Source: a virus
Virus record (IMG/VR): IMGVR_UViG_3300020215_000065
Coordinates: 1 to 47,641 of that record
DNA: 47,641 bases
Strand: one strand, 5' to 3'
In this document: in pieces, positions 14,191 to 21,600 of the stretch
How the letters are laid out: each line of letters begins with the position of its first letter
How positions within the stretch are numbered: the stretch's first letter is position 1
Position numbers and translations under genes: made by a program
Notes under the pieces: generated by a model
The model's database searches: none
The model's input: the letters and a program-made list of their open reading frames with translations, nothing else
What the model was told of the DNA's origin: nothing

Positions 14191-14522
14191 GGCATCGGCT
14201 CCCCGGTCGTCGCGTCCAGCACGGCCAGGCCCAAGTAATTCGCGAGGGCCAGCTCGACCGCGACGCCGCGGGACTTCTCCCATCCGGGAAGGAGCGCGAT
14301 CGCGTCGGCCTCGCAAATACAGGTCGCGTCCCGCCTCATCGCCTGCCGAGTAAACCCCTCGGGCAGGGTGGCGCACGTCGGGTCGAAGCCGAACGCCTCG
14401 TCCATCTCGGCCGGATTCCAGACGGTGTGACCCTTGGCGCGGAGCGCCGTGGTGGCGGCGTAGAACGCCGGGAAGTTCCAGAGGTCGTACCCGGTCATCG
14501 GGCCGGCGAGGTAGATTTTCAC
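14187..14522 (-). CDS. Nucleoside 2-deoxyribosyltransferase-like (DUF4406)
   Basis: GTG 14522 overlaps the upstream stop as GTGA. This 111-residue protein opens KIYLAGPMTGYDLWNFPAF, the DUF4406 signature, followed by LRAKGHTVWNPAE, CICEADAIALLPGWEKSRGV and AVELALANYLGL. The family belongs to the nucleoside deoxyribosyltransferase fold, with the DxxALLPGWE-SxG loop binding the nucleotide. It is frequent in phages, where it may act on nucleotides or on modified sugars. It is complete. Confidence 0.85.
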   Translation of the reverse strand: MKIYLAGPMTGYDLWNFPAFYAATTALRAKGHTVWNPAEMDEAFGFDPTCATLPEGFTRQAMRRDATCICEADAIALLPGWEKSRGVAVELALANYLGLAVLDATTGEPMP

Positions 14523-14899
14523 CGCCCCACCCCCGCCGCCCGCTCCCACCGCACCATCGCCTGCCGCCGCTGCCGCTGGTTGTCCCGCGCCCGGCCGATC
14601 GTCAGCCCGGCCAGGACGGACACGACCACGAGGATCGCGACCAGCAGGACGAACGCGGCCGGGCCGAGCTCGTGCCCGTGCGGATGCTTCCACGGGAGGT
14701 ACAGGTAGCGGTACCCCACGGCGATCCCGACCAGCGCGAGCGCGGCCCCGGCGACCCGGTGCCCGCGGGCGTTCTCCCGCGGCTCGTGGACACTGGGCGG
14801 GTGGTTGGCGTGCTGGCAGTTCAGGGCGGCGGCGGCGGCGCCGGCGACGCAGACGAGGATGGACAGGATCGCGAGGAACGTGAACAGGTGGTCGGTCAT
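14519..14899 (-). CDS. Multi-pass membrane protein, 126 aa
   Basis: ATG 14899 overlaps the holin-like stop (14896) as ATGA. There are three predicted helices: residues 3-25 (FTFLAILSILVCVAGAAAAA), 50-67 (VAGAALALVGIAVGY) and 82-103 (AAFVLLVAILVVVSVLAGL), and a basic C-terminal tail with ARDNQRQRRQ. This may be a second holin, antiholin or pinholin partner of the neighbouring gene. It could equally be an unrelated membrane protein. Confidence 0.6.
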   Translation of the reverse strand: MTDHLFTFLAILSILVCVAGAAAAALNCQHANHPPSVHEPRENARGHRVAGAALALVGIAVGYRYLYLPWKHPHGHELGPAAFVLLVAILVVVSVLAGLTIGRARDNQRQRRQAMVRWERAAGVGR

Positions 14900-15243
14900 G
14901 GGGTACCTTTGCTTACCAGCCCCTTGAGCATCTTTTGCGCCACGGGGACGCCGAGCAGGCCCAGGCTGAAACTCGCCGTGGCGGCGAGGAAGAAGTCGGC
15001 GGTGAACTTGTACAGGCAGAACGACCCGGCGAGGAACCCGCACCCGGCGCCGACGAACAGGGCGCGGACCGTGCCCCAGACGGACGGCGGGGCGGCGGCG
15101 TGGGCGTGGGCGGCGTTGACCAGGCCGCCGAAGGCCCCGAACGCACTGTAGGCGAACAGGAGGCCGGCCTCCCGCGGGAGCAGCGCCCCCGCGGTGGCGG
15201 CGGTGGCGGCGAGGGCGACGGCGGCGGCGGGGGCGGCGGTCAT
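14896..15243 (-). CDS. Holin-like membrane protein, 115 aa
   Basis: ATG 15243 starts a protein with an Ala-rich hydrophobic N-terminus, then a helix LLFAYSAFGAFGGLVNAAHA, another ALFVGAGCGFLAGSFCLYKF and a last FLAATASFSLGLLGVPVAQ, with a basic end. Three or four helices in about 115 residues and the G-x-L-x-G packing motifs resemble phage holins of the type found beside endolysins. It directly follows a terminator at 15294-15329 and leads a cassette with a hydrolase and a TIM-barrel protein, so it probably starts the lysis unit. Confidence 0.6.
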   Translation of the reverse strand: MTAAPAAAVALAATAATAGALLPREAGLLFAYSAFGAFGGLVNAAHAHAAAPPSVWGTVRALFVGAGCGFLAGSFCLYKFTADFFLAATASFSLGLLGVPVAQKMLKGLVSKGTP

Positions 15244-15293
15244 TTCCCCGGAAATCTTAGATGCCGGCGGGGCGGGCGGGGGGACGGGGGCGG

Positions 15294-15329
15294 GAAAAAG
15301 ATGCCCCCGCCGGTACGAATGGCGGGGGC
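15294..15329 (-). terminator. Rho-independent terminator after the recombination operon
   Basis: On the minus strand a 9-bp stem, GCCCCCGCC with GGCGGGGGC (15329-15321 and 15311-15303), closes a 9-base loop, and is followed by ATCTTTTTC. The 257-base gap 15244-15500 holds no other convincing gene. CGTAC-type motifs recur at 15313, 15338 and 15425, resembling the operator core at 17.5 kb. Confidence 0.75.
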
Positions 15330-15500
15330 TCGGGGTCGCGTACGACTGCGTGGACTTTAACCAGCTTACCTCCCCGCCGAGCGGGGCGCTCATTTACACG
15401 GGCCTACCGATAGGGCTTTCTTTCGTACGCGAGGCCATTATACCAACCCGCCCGCCGCCCGGCGACAACTTCGCGCGGGCGGACGGGGCGGGGGAGGGGG

Positions 15501-15866
15501 CTACAGGGTGTTGGGGGCGAAGGGGATGTCGCTTTCGGGGACGCCGGGGCCGCCAAACGGGTCGGCGGGGGGCGGGTTCTCTCGGCGTGGCGGCACGCGG
15601 AAGTTGGCCCCAGCGCCGCCGGCCATCTGGTGATTGCCGCTCCGGGCGGCCTGCTCCTGCCGCTGGGGTTGGTTTTCCATCGGCTCAAAGCTGAGGGACT
15701 GGTAGCGGTCGCCGCCGCCCTGCGGCTCGTTCGTCCACGCGGACACCCAGTACATGACGCCGTCGATGCAGGCCCGGCCCTTCATGTTCGGGTGCTTGTC
15801 CGTCGTCCGCTTGTCGTTCTTGAACAGGACGCCGCTGTTGTTCTTGGTCTCGCGTTGCTGTGCCAC
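15501..15866 (-). CDS. Single-stranded DNA-binding-like protein
   Basis: This 121-residue protein has NNSGVLFKNDKRTTDKHPNM then GVMYWVSAWTNE and DRYQSLSFEPM, a beta-barrel pattern that I recognise in phage SSB-like proteins. The C-terminus is disordered with Gln, Pro and Arg and ends VPESDIPFAPNTL, close to the acidic DDDIPF tip by which SSBs recruit partners. It lies just after a Sak4-like ATPase; Sak4 recombinases are known to work with such SSBs. It would coat single strands during phage replication and hand them to the ATPase. Confidence 0.7.
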   Translation of the reverse strand: MAQQRETKNNSGVLFKNDKRTTDKHPNMKGRACIDGVMYWVSAWTNEPQGGGDRYQSLSFEPMENQPQRQEQAARSGNHQMAGGAGANFRVPPRRENPPPADPFGGPGVPESDIPFAPNTL

Positions 15867-15908
15867 GGTCGGGGTTCTCCTTTCGGGGAGAGGGTGGGGG
15901 TGAGGGGG

Positions 15909-16796
15909 TTAGGCGACGGCTTCGGCGGGCTCGATCCGCATCTTGCCGTCCGGCAGGCGGTCGCGGACGTATTGGACGCACTTGTCGATCGTCGCGGCCG
16001 GCATGTCCTCGAACGTGTCGACGTTCGCCTTCGCCAGCCACTTCGCCGTCGTGTCGTCCGGCAACCGCACCACCTCCAGCAACTGCTTGAGCGTCTTGAC
16101 CTGCTCCGGCGTCGCCAGCTCCACCGGGACGGACGCCCGGTCGAGGATGCCCTCGCCCGCGAACGCCTCGTACCGCTTCTTGATCGCGTCGTACGACCAC
16201 TCGAACACGTCCTCGTCGGGGAACGTCTCGATCCGCGACTTGACGACCCGCCCGAACCGCTTCTTGCCCTTCTTGCTCAGGTCCATCACCAGGTCGAACA
16301 GGTAGTCGAGGGCCTTCCACCCGTCGAACGTCTGCCCGAGCAACTGCATCGCCGCGCCGGGGGCGTACTCCTTCTTGGCGTGCGCCGTGACGACCACGTT
16401 CAGGTCGAGGGCCATGATCAGGCTCGACAGCCGCTTCATCTGCTTGTTGGCCGCGCCGTAGTGGCGGCCGAAGTCGCTGCCCACCTTGGCCTCGCTGCGG
16501 TCGAGCAGGTCGTTGTAGAGGATCGTGATCGGGTCGATGATCAGCGTCCGGAACTCGTGCTTCTCGGTCAGCAGGGACTTGACCTCGGTGATCACGTCCT
16601 CGACCTGCGTCGTCTGGAACACCATCGACCCGCTGGCGTTGATGATCTTCTCGTAGTTCTCCGTCCCGCGCTCGCCGTCGATGATGTAGGCGTTCGGAAA
16701 ATTCAGGGCGGCCGTGGTTTTGCCGACGCCGGCGGGGCCGAACATGAACAACTTGAGCCGCTTCTGGACGGCCTCGGGCTTCTTCGCGCGTAGCAT
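15909..16796 (-). CDS. Sak4-like RecA-fold recombination ATPase
   Basis: This 295-residue protein has Walker A FGPAGVGKTTAALNF at residue 18, Walker B RTLIIDPITILYND near 85, and a second-strand VVVTAHAKKE near 135. The set is typical of the AAA_24/Sak4 group, which are single-strand annealing RecA paralogues of phages. A C-terminal region (residues 220-295) is helical with repeated LATPEQVKTLKQLLE-type modules. Together with the SSB-like gene 42 bases downstream it forms a recombination pair. Confidence 0.85.
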   Translation of the reverse strand: MLRAKKPEAVQKRLKLFMFGPAGVGKTTAALNFPNAYIIDGERGTENYEKIINASGSMVFQTTQVEDVITEVKSLLTEKHEFRTLIIDPITILYNDLLDRSEAKVGSDFGRHYGAANKQMKRLSSLIMALDLNVVVTAHAKKEYAPGAAMQLLGQTFDGWKALDYLFDLVMDLSKKGKKRFGRVVKSRIETFPDEDVFEWSYDAIKKRYEAFAGEGILDRASVPVELATPEQVKTLKQLLEVVRLPDDTTAKWLAKANVDTFEDMPAATIDKCVQYVRDRLPDGKMRIEPAEAVA

Positions 16797-16937
16797 GACG
16801 ATTCTCCTGTCCCGGTGTGTTTGAGGGGAACGCCACGCCGCCGGGCACGTGCGGGCTGACCCCGTGAGTTAAAAGCCCTGCCGGCACCGTTAGGCGCCGG
16901 CCGGGCGTGGCCGTCCTGGCCGCACGTCGCTCCGTCC

Positions 16938-17228
16938 TTAGTCCTCCATCCGGCTTCGCCAGTTCTCGATCCACGCGGCCCCGCGGTCGATCTCCTCGTC
17001 GAGCTTCTTCTCGAGCTTCCGCACGAACCGGCTCAGGTCGGCCATGCCGCCGCGGCACCGGGCGTCGTCGAGCAGTTCGGCCAGCTCGCCGTCGAACACG
17101 GCGTCGACGGCCTCGCAGTAGGTGTCCGGGCAGGCCTCGGCCCAGTCGTCGAGGCCGGGGTAGGCCTCGTCGGCGGGGAGGTCGGCCGTTCGCAGTCCGG
17201 CGGGGAGGTTGGGGTGCGGGGCGTTCAT
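16938..17228 (-). CDS. Hypothetical acidic protein, 96 aa
   Basis: Not recognised. It is acidic, with a long helix RFVRKLEKKLDEEIDRGAAW and an N-terminal segment with YPGLDDWAEACPDTYCEAVD. There are three Cys but no clear zinc motif. ATG 17228 is the best start. It lies between the first gene of the leftward early operon and the recombination ATPase, so it is probably an early accessory protein. The 141-base gap to the ATPase holds no ORF of note. Confidence 0.55.
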   Translation of the reverse strand: MNAPHPNLPAGLRTADLPADEAYPGLDDWAEACPDTYCEAVDAVFDGELAELLDDARCRGGMADLSRFVRKLEKKLDEEIDRGAAWIENWRSRMED

Positions 17229-17271
17229 TTTCGGACTCCAAAGGTACGGGGTTCACGGTCGGGCGGGTGAC

Positions 17272-17451
17272 TCACTCGAAGCGGTCGCCGTCGTTGTCCT
17301 TGTCCCAATCGCCGGCCTCGTCGGCGGCGTGGCCGGGGACGCTGGCGATGTCCTCCAGGATCGCCGTGAGGGCGTCGAGGCGGCGGGGGTGTCGCTCGGC
17401 GTAGTCGGCGAGCTGGGCGTCGGTCATGGCGGCGATTGCGGTGGCGAGCAT
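17272..17451 (-). CDS. Small early protein, 59 aa
   Basis: ATG 17451, with GGAG just upstream, starts MLATAIAAMTDAQLADYAER, then HPRRLDALTAILEDIASVPG and an acidic tail. A longer reading from 17532 is open, but it would start within the promoter region. The compact helices resemble small regulatory or anti-restriction early proteins. It is the first gene transcribed from the leftward promoter at 17548-17575, which makes it one of the earliest genes if that promoter is used first. Confidence 0.55.
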   Translation of the reverse strand: MLATAIAAMTDAQLADYAERHPRRLDALTAILEDIASVPGHAADEAGDWDKDNDGDRFE

Positions 17452-17533
17452 GGGGGCTCCTGTCGGGGGTTCGGGGTGTCGTTCGTGCGGACGGCCGACA
17501 GGATTCGTGGTGGGTCGCGTGGCATAATTCACC

Positions 17534-17575
17534 TTTCGTACGAAAAGCTTATCGTACGAATCGGGTATCAGTCAA
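17534..17575 (-). promoter_or_regulatory. Leftward promoter with paired CGTACG operators
   Basis: On the minus strand TTGACT (17575-17570), a 16-base spacer and GATAAG (17553-17548) form a good sigma70 promoter. A TCGTACGA palindrome (17552-17559) lies in the spacer against the -10, and a perfect 12-bp palindrome TTTCGTACGAAA (17534-17545) follows it. Centres are 16 bases apart. Binding would block polymerase, so this looks like a repressed early promoter facing the HTH gene at 17630. Confidence 0.75.
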
Positions 17576-17592
17576 GAGGAAAATCTTTTTCC

Positions 17593-17621
17593 TTGAAAAC
17601 CTTTCTTCCATCCCTTATACG
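17593..17621 (+). promoter_or_regulatory. Rightward promoter of the HTH gene
   Basis: TTGAAA (17593-17598), a 17-base spacer and TATACG (17616-17621) give a sigma70-type promoter. The ATG at 17630 is only 9 bases after the -10, so the transcript would begin at or within a few bases of the start codon and would have no ribosome site. Confidence 0.6.
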
Positions 17622-17629
17622 GATCAGCT

Positions 17630-17836
17630 ATGGCCGAACTGCCAGAGATGATCAGCGTCGCAGAAGCTGCGAAACGCCTTGACCTGTCCCCCGTCCGCGT
17701 CCGATACCACATCAAGAAAGGCAACCTCCCCGCGAAGCAGGTCGGGCGATCGTTTGTGCTCGATCCCGCAGAGGTGGCGGCGTTCAAGCCGCTGCCGCCG
17801 GGACGGCCCAAGACGAAAGGTAAGAAGAAGAAATGA
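17630..17836 (+). CDS. HTH_17 / excisionase-like DNA-binding regulator
   Basis: This 68-residue protein has EMISVAEAAKRLDLSPVRVRYHIKKGNLPAKQVGRSFVLDPAEVA, split here as ISVAEAAKRLDLSPVRVRYH, the winged HTH_17 pattern of MerR/excisionase proteins, and a Lys-rich tail (KTKGKKKK) for DNA contact. It faces the leftward early promoter across two CGTACG palindromes, so it is a candidate for the operator-binding regulator. It may also repress its own promoter. The ATGA overlap with the next gene couples them. Confidence 0.75.
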   Translation: MAELPEMISVAEAAKRLDLSPVRVRYHIKKGNLPAKQVGRSFVLDPAEVAAFKPLPPGRPKTKGKKKK

Positions 17837-17982
17837 CCACCCCCCGCCCCCGTGACTCCCGCCCCACCGACGAGGAGATCGTCACCGAGACCAACGCCGC
17901 CGCCCGCGGCCTCCTCAGTATCTTCGCGATGGTCGTCGTCCTGGCCGCCGCGATCGTCGGGGTGCTCCTGTGGCTGTCCTGA
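17833..17982 (+). CDS. Small single-pass membrane protein, 49 aa
   Basis: ATG 17833 overlaps the regulator's stop as ATGA. The peptide has a charged N-terminal half (RDSRPTDEEIVTE) and a C-terminal helix LLSIFAMVVVLAAAIVGVLL ending WLS. It is too short for most annotation tools. It could act in superinfection exclusion, but nothing more can be said. Confidence 0.55.
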   Translation: MTTPRPRDSRPTDEEIVTETNAAARGLLSIFAMVVVLAAAIVGVLLWLS

Positions 17983-18173
17983 ACCCCCGGCCCGACCGCC
18001 TCGCCACGGCGATCGCCGTGCTGCTGTCGTTCGGCGGCAGCCTCGGGATCCCGGTCGGCCTCTGGCTCGTGTGCGTTCACGCCCCGCCGTGGGCGTACTA
18101 CACCGCCTGCGCCGCGGTGGCCGCCGTCCCCTTGGGGTTAATCGCGTACGCGCTGACGCGGAAAGGGCACTAA
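17970..18173 (+). CDS. Two-helix membrane protein, 67 aa
   Basis: A GTG at 17970 overlaps the previous gene by 13 bases. Two hydrophobic stretches, ATAIAVLLSFGGSLGIPVGL and AYYTACAAVAAVPLGLIAYA, are joined by a short loop and end in a basic tail. The overlap in another frame and the coupling suggest a membrane pair with the 49-residue protein. Function unknown. Confidence 0.5.
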   Translation: MAVLNPRPDRLATAIAVLLSFGGSLGIPVGLWLVCVHAPPWAYYTACAAVAAVPLGLIAYALTRKGH

Positions 18174-18188
18174 CCCCCGTAGGTGATT

Positions 18189-18392
18189 ATGAGCAGAAGT
18201 GACCCGATCGTCGTCGTGCTTCCCTCTTGGAACCACCAGAATCTAGGCGGGCTGCGGTGGGTCGTCGGTTCGTTCAACCGCCGCCTTCAATGGCAATCGT
18301 CTCAGAGCTTTCTCACGGAGGCGGACGCCAAGCGTGAGGCGGCGAGATTGCGGCGAACGCTCCGGCGTCAGGAACGCAAGCCCGGCACGTGA
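18189..18392 (+). CDS. Hypothetical basic protein, 67 aa
   Basis: Not recognised. ATG 18189 is used; GTG 18183 in frame is the alternative. The protein begins SRSDPIVVVLPSWNHQNLGG, continues with WVVGSFNRRLQWQSSQSFLT and ends in a basic helix AKREAARLRRTLRRQERK. The C-terminal helix could bind nucleic acid. It follows the membrane genes in the plus-strand island. Confidence 0.5.
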   Translation: MSRSDPIVVVLPSWNHQNLGGLRWVVGSFNRRLQWQSSQSFLTEADAKREAARLRRTLRRQERKPGT

Positions 18393-18409
18393 CTTGCGTA
18401 ACGGATGAC

Positions 18410-18634
18410 ATGCAGATGCTCACCGAACCCATCACCATCATCCCATCGCCCGCCCCGGACGTGCCGGCCGTCGTGCTCGTGCGCGGGCCGGGGGCGCCGT
18501 ATTACCTTGCCGTGGTGCCGGGGGTGGGGGTAGAGTCCGCTGAGGATGAGGAAGATGAATTACACCGCGTTGGTCGCGACGCTGATCTGGCTCACCATGA
18601 TCCTCATCATGGTGTTTTGGCGGTGAGATCCTGA
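18410..18634 (+). CDS. Hypothetical protein, 74 aa
   Basis: ATG 18410 gives MQMLTEPITIIPSPAPDVPA, a beta-rich VVLVRGPGAPYYLAVVPG and a His/Asp-rich tail with DLAHHDPHHG. The last 89 bases overlap the small membrane ORF at 18546, and the end runs into the convergent giant gene (stop 18607). The tail may therefore be a shadow of the overlapping ORF. A translation that ends sooner is not available, so this gene is uncertain. Confidence 0.35.
   Translation: MQMLTEPITIIPSPAPDVPAVVLVRGPGAPYYLAVVPGVGVESAEDEEDELHRVGRDADLAHHDPHHGVLAVRS
18546..18626 (+). CDS. Tiny single-pass membrane peptide, 26 aa
   Basis: ATG 18546 reads MRKMNYTALVATLIWLTMIL, then IMVFWR and stop at 18626. An internal ATG at 18555 follows GAGGATGAGGAAG, so translation may begin there. 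The sequence is one clean helix with a basic start, well-formed for a membrane peptide. It overlaps other frames on both strands, which lowers confidence, but its codon pattern and hydrophobicity are not what a random frame in GC-rich DNA gives. Confidence 0.4.
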   Translation: MRKMNYTALVATLIWLTMILIMVFWR

Positions 18635-21600
18635 ATCCGCCGCCGAGCCTGCTCGTCGGTGATCACCTTCGCGTCCGCCTGATCCCGCACCTGCGCGATC
18701 ACCCTGGCCCGCTTCTCCATCCGCATCAGCTCACCCATCTCGCCGCCCTTCAAGGCCTTCGACCCCTTCCGCTGTCGCAGTTCCTCGAGTCGGTCGTAGA
18801 ACTGTTCGACCTGCTTCCCGCGGCCGATCGGGTCGCGCGAGTAGAACCGGCCGATCAGGAACGTGTCGGCCTTCTCCCCCCGGTCCTTGCGCGTTCCCCG
18901 CCAGATGTCCGCCCACCGCATCGCGTTGAGGCCGGCCCCGCCGGTGTACCCGCTGATCATGTGCTCGACCTTCATCGGCGAGACGTTGAACTTCTCGCCG
19001 AGGTACTTCGCGAGGTCGGTCGTGTGGCGGGCGTACTGATCCTTCGGCATCTTCCCCCGCTCGATCTGCACCGGCACGATCGACCGGTTCCGAAGCGAGT
19101 CGTGGTTGCTGTACGCCTCGACCGCCGGCTTGCCCCACCCCATCGCGAGGTCGGCCGGACTGCTGATCGGCAGGAACGATTTCACCAAATCGAACAGGGC
19201 GTCGTTCGCCCGATGGTCCCCCTTCTGGATCGCCTGGTGGAACGCCTCGACCGGCAGCGCCCCGAACAGTTTGCCGAGCGACTCGGGCATCGGGATGCGG
19301 TGGATCGTCTTGCCGCCGTCCATGCTCCAGTGCCAGTAGTTGAACCGCTCGTGGTCGGGGAGTTCCTTCCACCACTCCTCGTCCTTGTGGCTCCAGTAGA
19401 GCAGCAGCGACCCCACCGTGATCATCGAGAACGCCTTGAGCGTCGCCGCCGTCGCCGTCTTGGGGTTCGACAGCGCCCGCCACAGGCGGCTCGCGCCCTG
19501 AATGCGAGCGTTGAAGAATGGCGACAGGCGGTTGAGTCCGACCGCGATCGTCCCGCCGCGCGTGAAGTCGACCGTCACCTCCTTGGCCGCCACCATCGCG
19601 TCGATCACCGCGGACTCCGTCCCCTTGCCCCATTTCGCTTCGGCATCCTCCAGCGTCTGCCGGAACTCCTCGACGCGGGCGGCACTCTCGCCCACCTCCA
19701 GCATCGACCGGAGCGTGTCGAGCGGGTGGACGATCTTTTGGACGGCCTTCTCCTTAATGCTGTCGGCGAGCATCTGGCGGGCGAACCGGCCCGCCTTGGC
19801 CCGATCCTGACCCATGAGCGTCGCCATGCCGACGCCGGCGGCGTGGTACCGCTGGGCCTCCGGCAGGTTGGCGATCTGCGACACGAGGCCGCGGACGCTG
19901 TCGACGACCGGGAGCTTGGTCCACCGCCGCCCGAACACGGGGGCGGTCAACGTATCCTTGATCATGTTCGCCAGCGCGAATGCCCCGTTGTAGGCCGTAG
20001 CGCCGGCGCGGATCAGGCGGGCGTTGGCCGACAGGAGCTTCATCGCTTCGCCGAGCTCGATCACGTCCATCTCGGTAACGGCCTTGTAGACTTCCGGGTC
20101 CAACTCCCAGAACTCGCGTTTGCCGTCCCGCCAGATCGTCACGATGTTGTCCGGGCCGCGGTACGCGGTCGGCTGGTCGAACACCATGAGCATCCGGTCC
20201 ATGTCCACGGCGGACAGGTCGGCGCCCAACGCCTCAAGCTGTCGGCGGACGTCCTCGACCTTGAACTGGTGGCCGGTCGGGTCGAGGTCGACCTTCTCGG
20301 CGAACCAACCCGCCCGCCCGCCCACGGCGTCGGTAAAGTCCGCGATCGCCCGCCCGGCGCGAGCCTTGTTCGCCCGCGAAACCAGCGCCTCGGCCTGGAG
20401 CACGAGCGACTCCAGCGGGTCGCGGATCGTCCGCCTGCTGCCCGTGCGGCGGTGCACGCCCTGCCCTTGGTTGACCACGCCCCGTCGCCCGCTCCCGCCG
20501 CCCTTGTTCCCGTGCGCGGACTCGCCGAAATACCGCAGGAGCGGGATGTAGACGGGATTCATCTTGCGGATCAAATCGGCCGCGTCCCGCGACAGCCCGC
20601 CGGCCTCGACGTGGTATTCGAGCAGTCCGTCCGCCCATCGGGTGATCGCGTCGCTCGCGGCCCGCCGCTCGGGGGTTTCGAGGTCGCGGACGCCGTAAGC
20701 GGCGTCCTCCCTGCTGATGCCGGGGTCGATCCCGCGGTCGTGGAGCATCTCGGCGACGCGGGCGTAAGCGTAGGCGGTGAAGTCCGCGTCGTCCTTGACC
20801 GGGAGCAGCGCGTCCCGCAGGCTCGGCCCGACCACCTCGTAACGGTTGTTGACCATCCCCTCCTCGACCATGAACCGAGCCGTGCCGGGGGCGCTCCCCT
20901 TGAGCGCCTGCATTACCTTCGCCGGGTTCATCACGATCGGGATGTCGGCCTCGTTGATCCCCCGCTCCTTGACGAGCCGGGCCTGCGCGTCCTCCAGCGG
21001 TGCCGAGGCATTCACCCACCGTCGCCGGCTGAACAGGCTGGTCAGCGCCTCGTATGCGTTCGTGATCGACGCCAGCGGCCCCCGCGGCTCGGTGTGGATC
21101 TTCGCCTTGATCCTCGCCACCGCCCCCTGCTCGTCCCACTGCCGCGCCATCTCCTTCAGCTTCGCGTACTCCTTCGCCAGCTCCGGGTGCTTCCCGAGCA
21201 CGTCGGCCTCGAACCACGCCTTCGTCTTGGGCGCGACCTTCGCCAGGTCGGGGTCGGCCAGCATGTCGCGGGCGACGTACTCGGCCAGCCCCTCCCGCCG
21301 GTACCCGCCGTTGGGCTGGCGGTTGCCGTACAACTCGCGGCCCATCGCCTGCAATTCCTTGGCGACGCCGGCGGGCCACGGGAGGCTCCACCCGACCACC
21401 TTCGCGTGCAGGGCGTGCCCGGCCTCGTGGTAGGCGGTCGCGAGGTCCTCGGCCTGCTGGTTGCGGATCACGTCGGCCTGCCGGCGGTACCACCCGGCGG
21501 CCTTGCGCTGGGCGAACATCCCGTGCCCGGTGCGGACGGGGGTTCCGGTCAGTTTCTCGACCTGCGCGATGATGTCGCGGGACTTGACCTGCGGGCCGGC

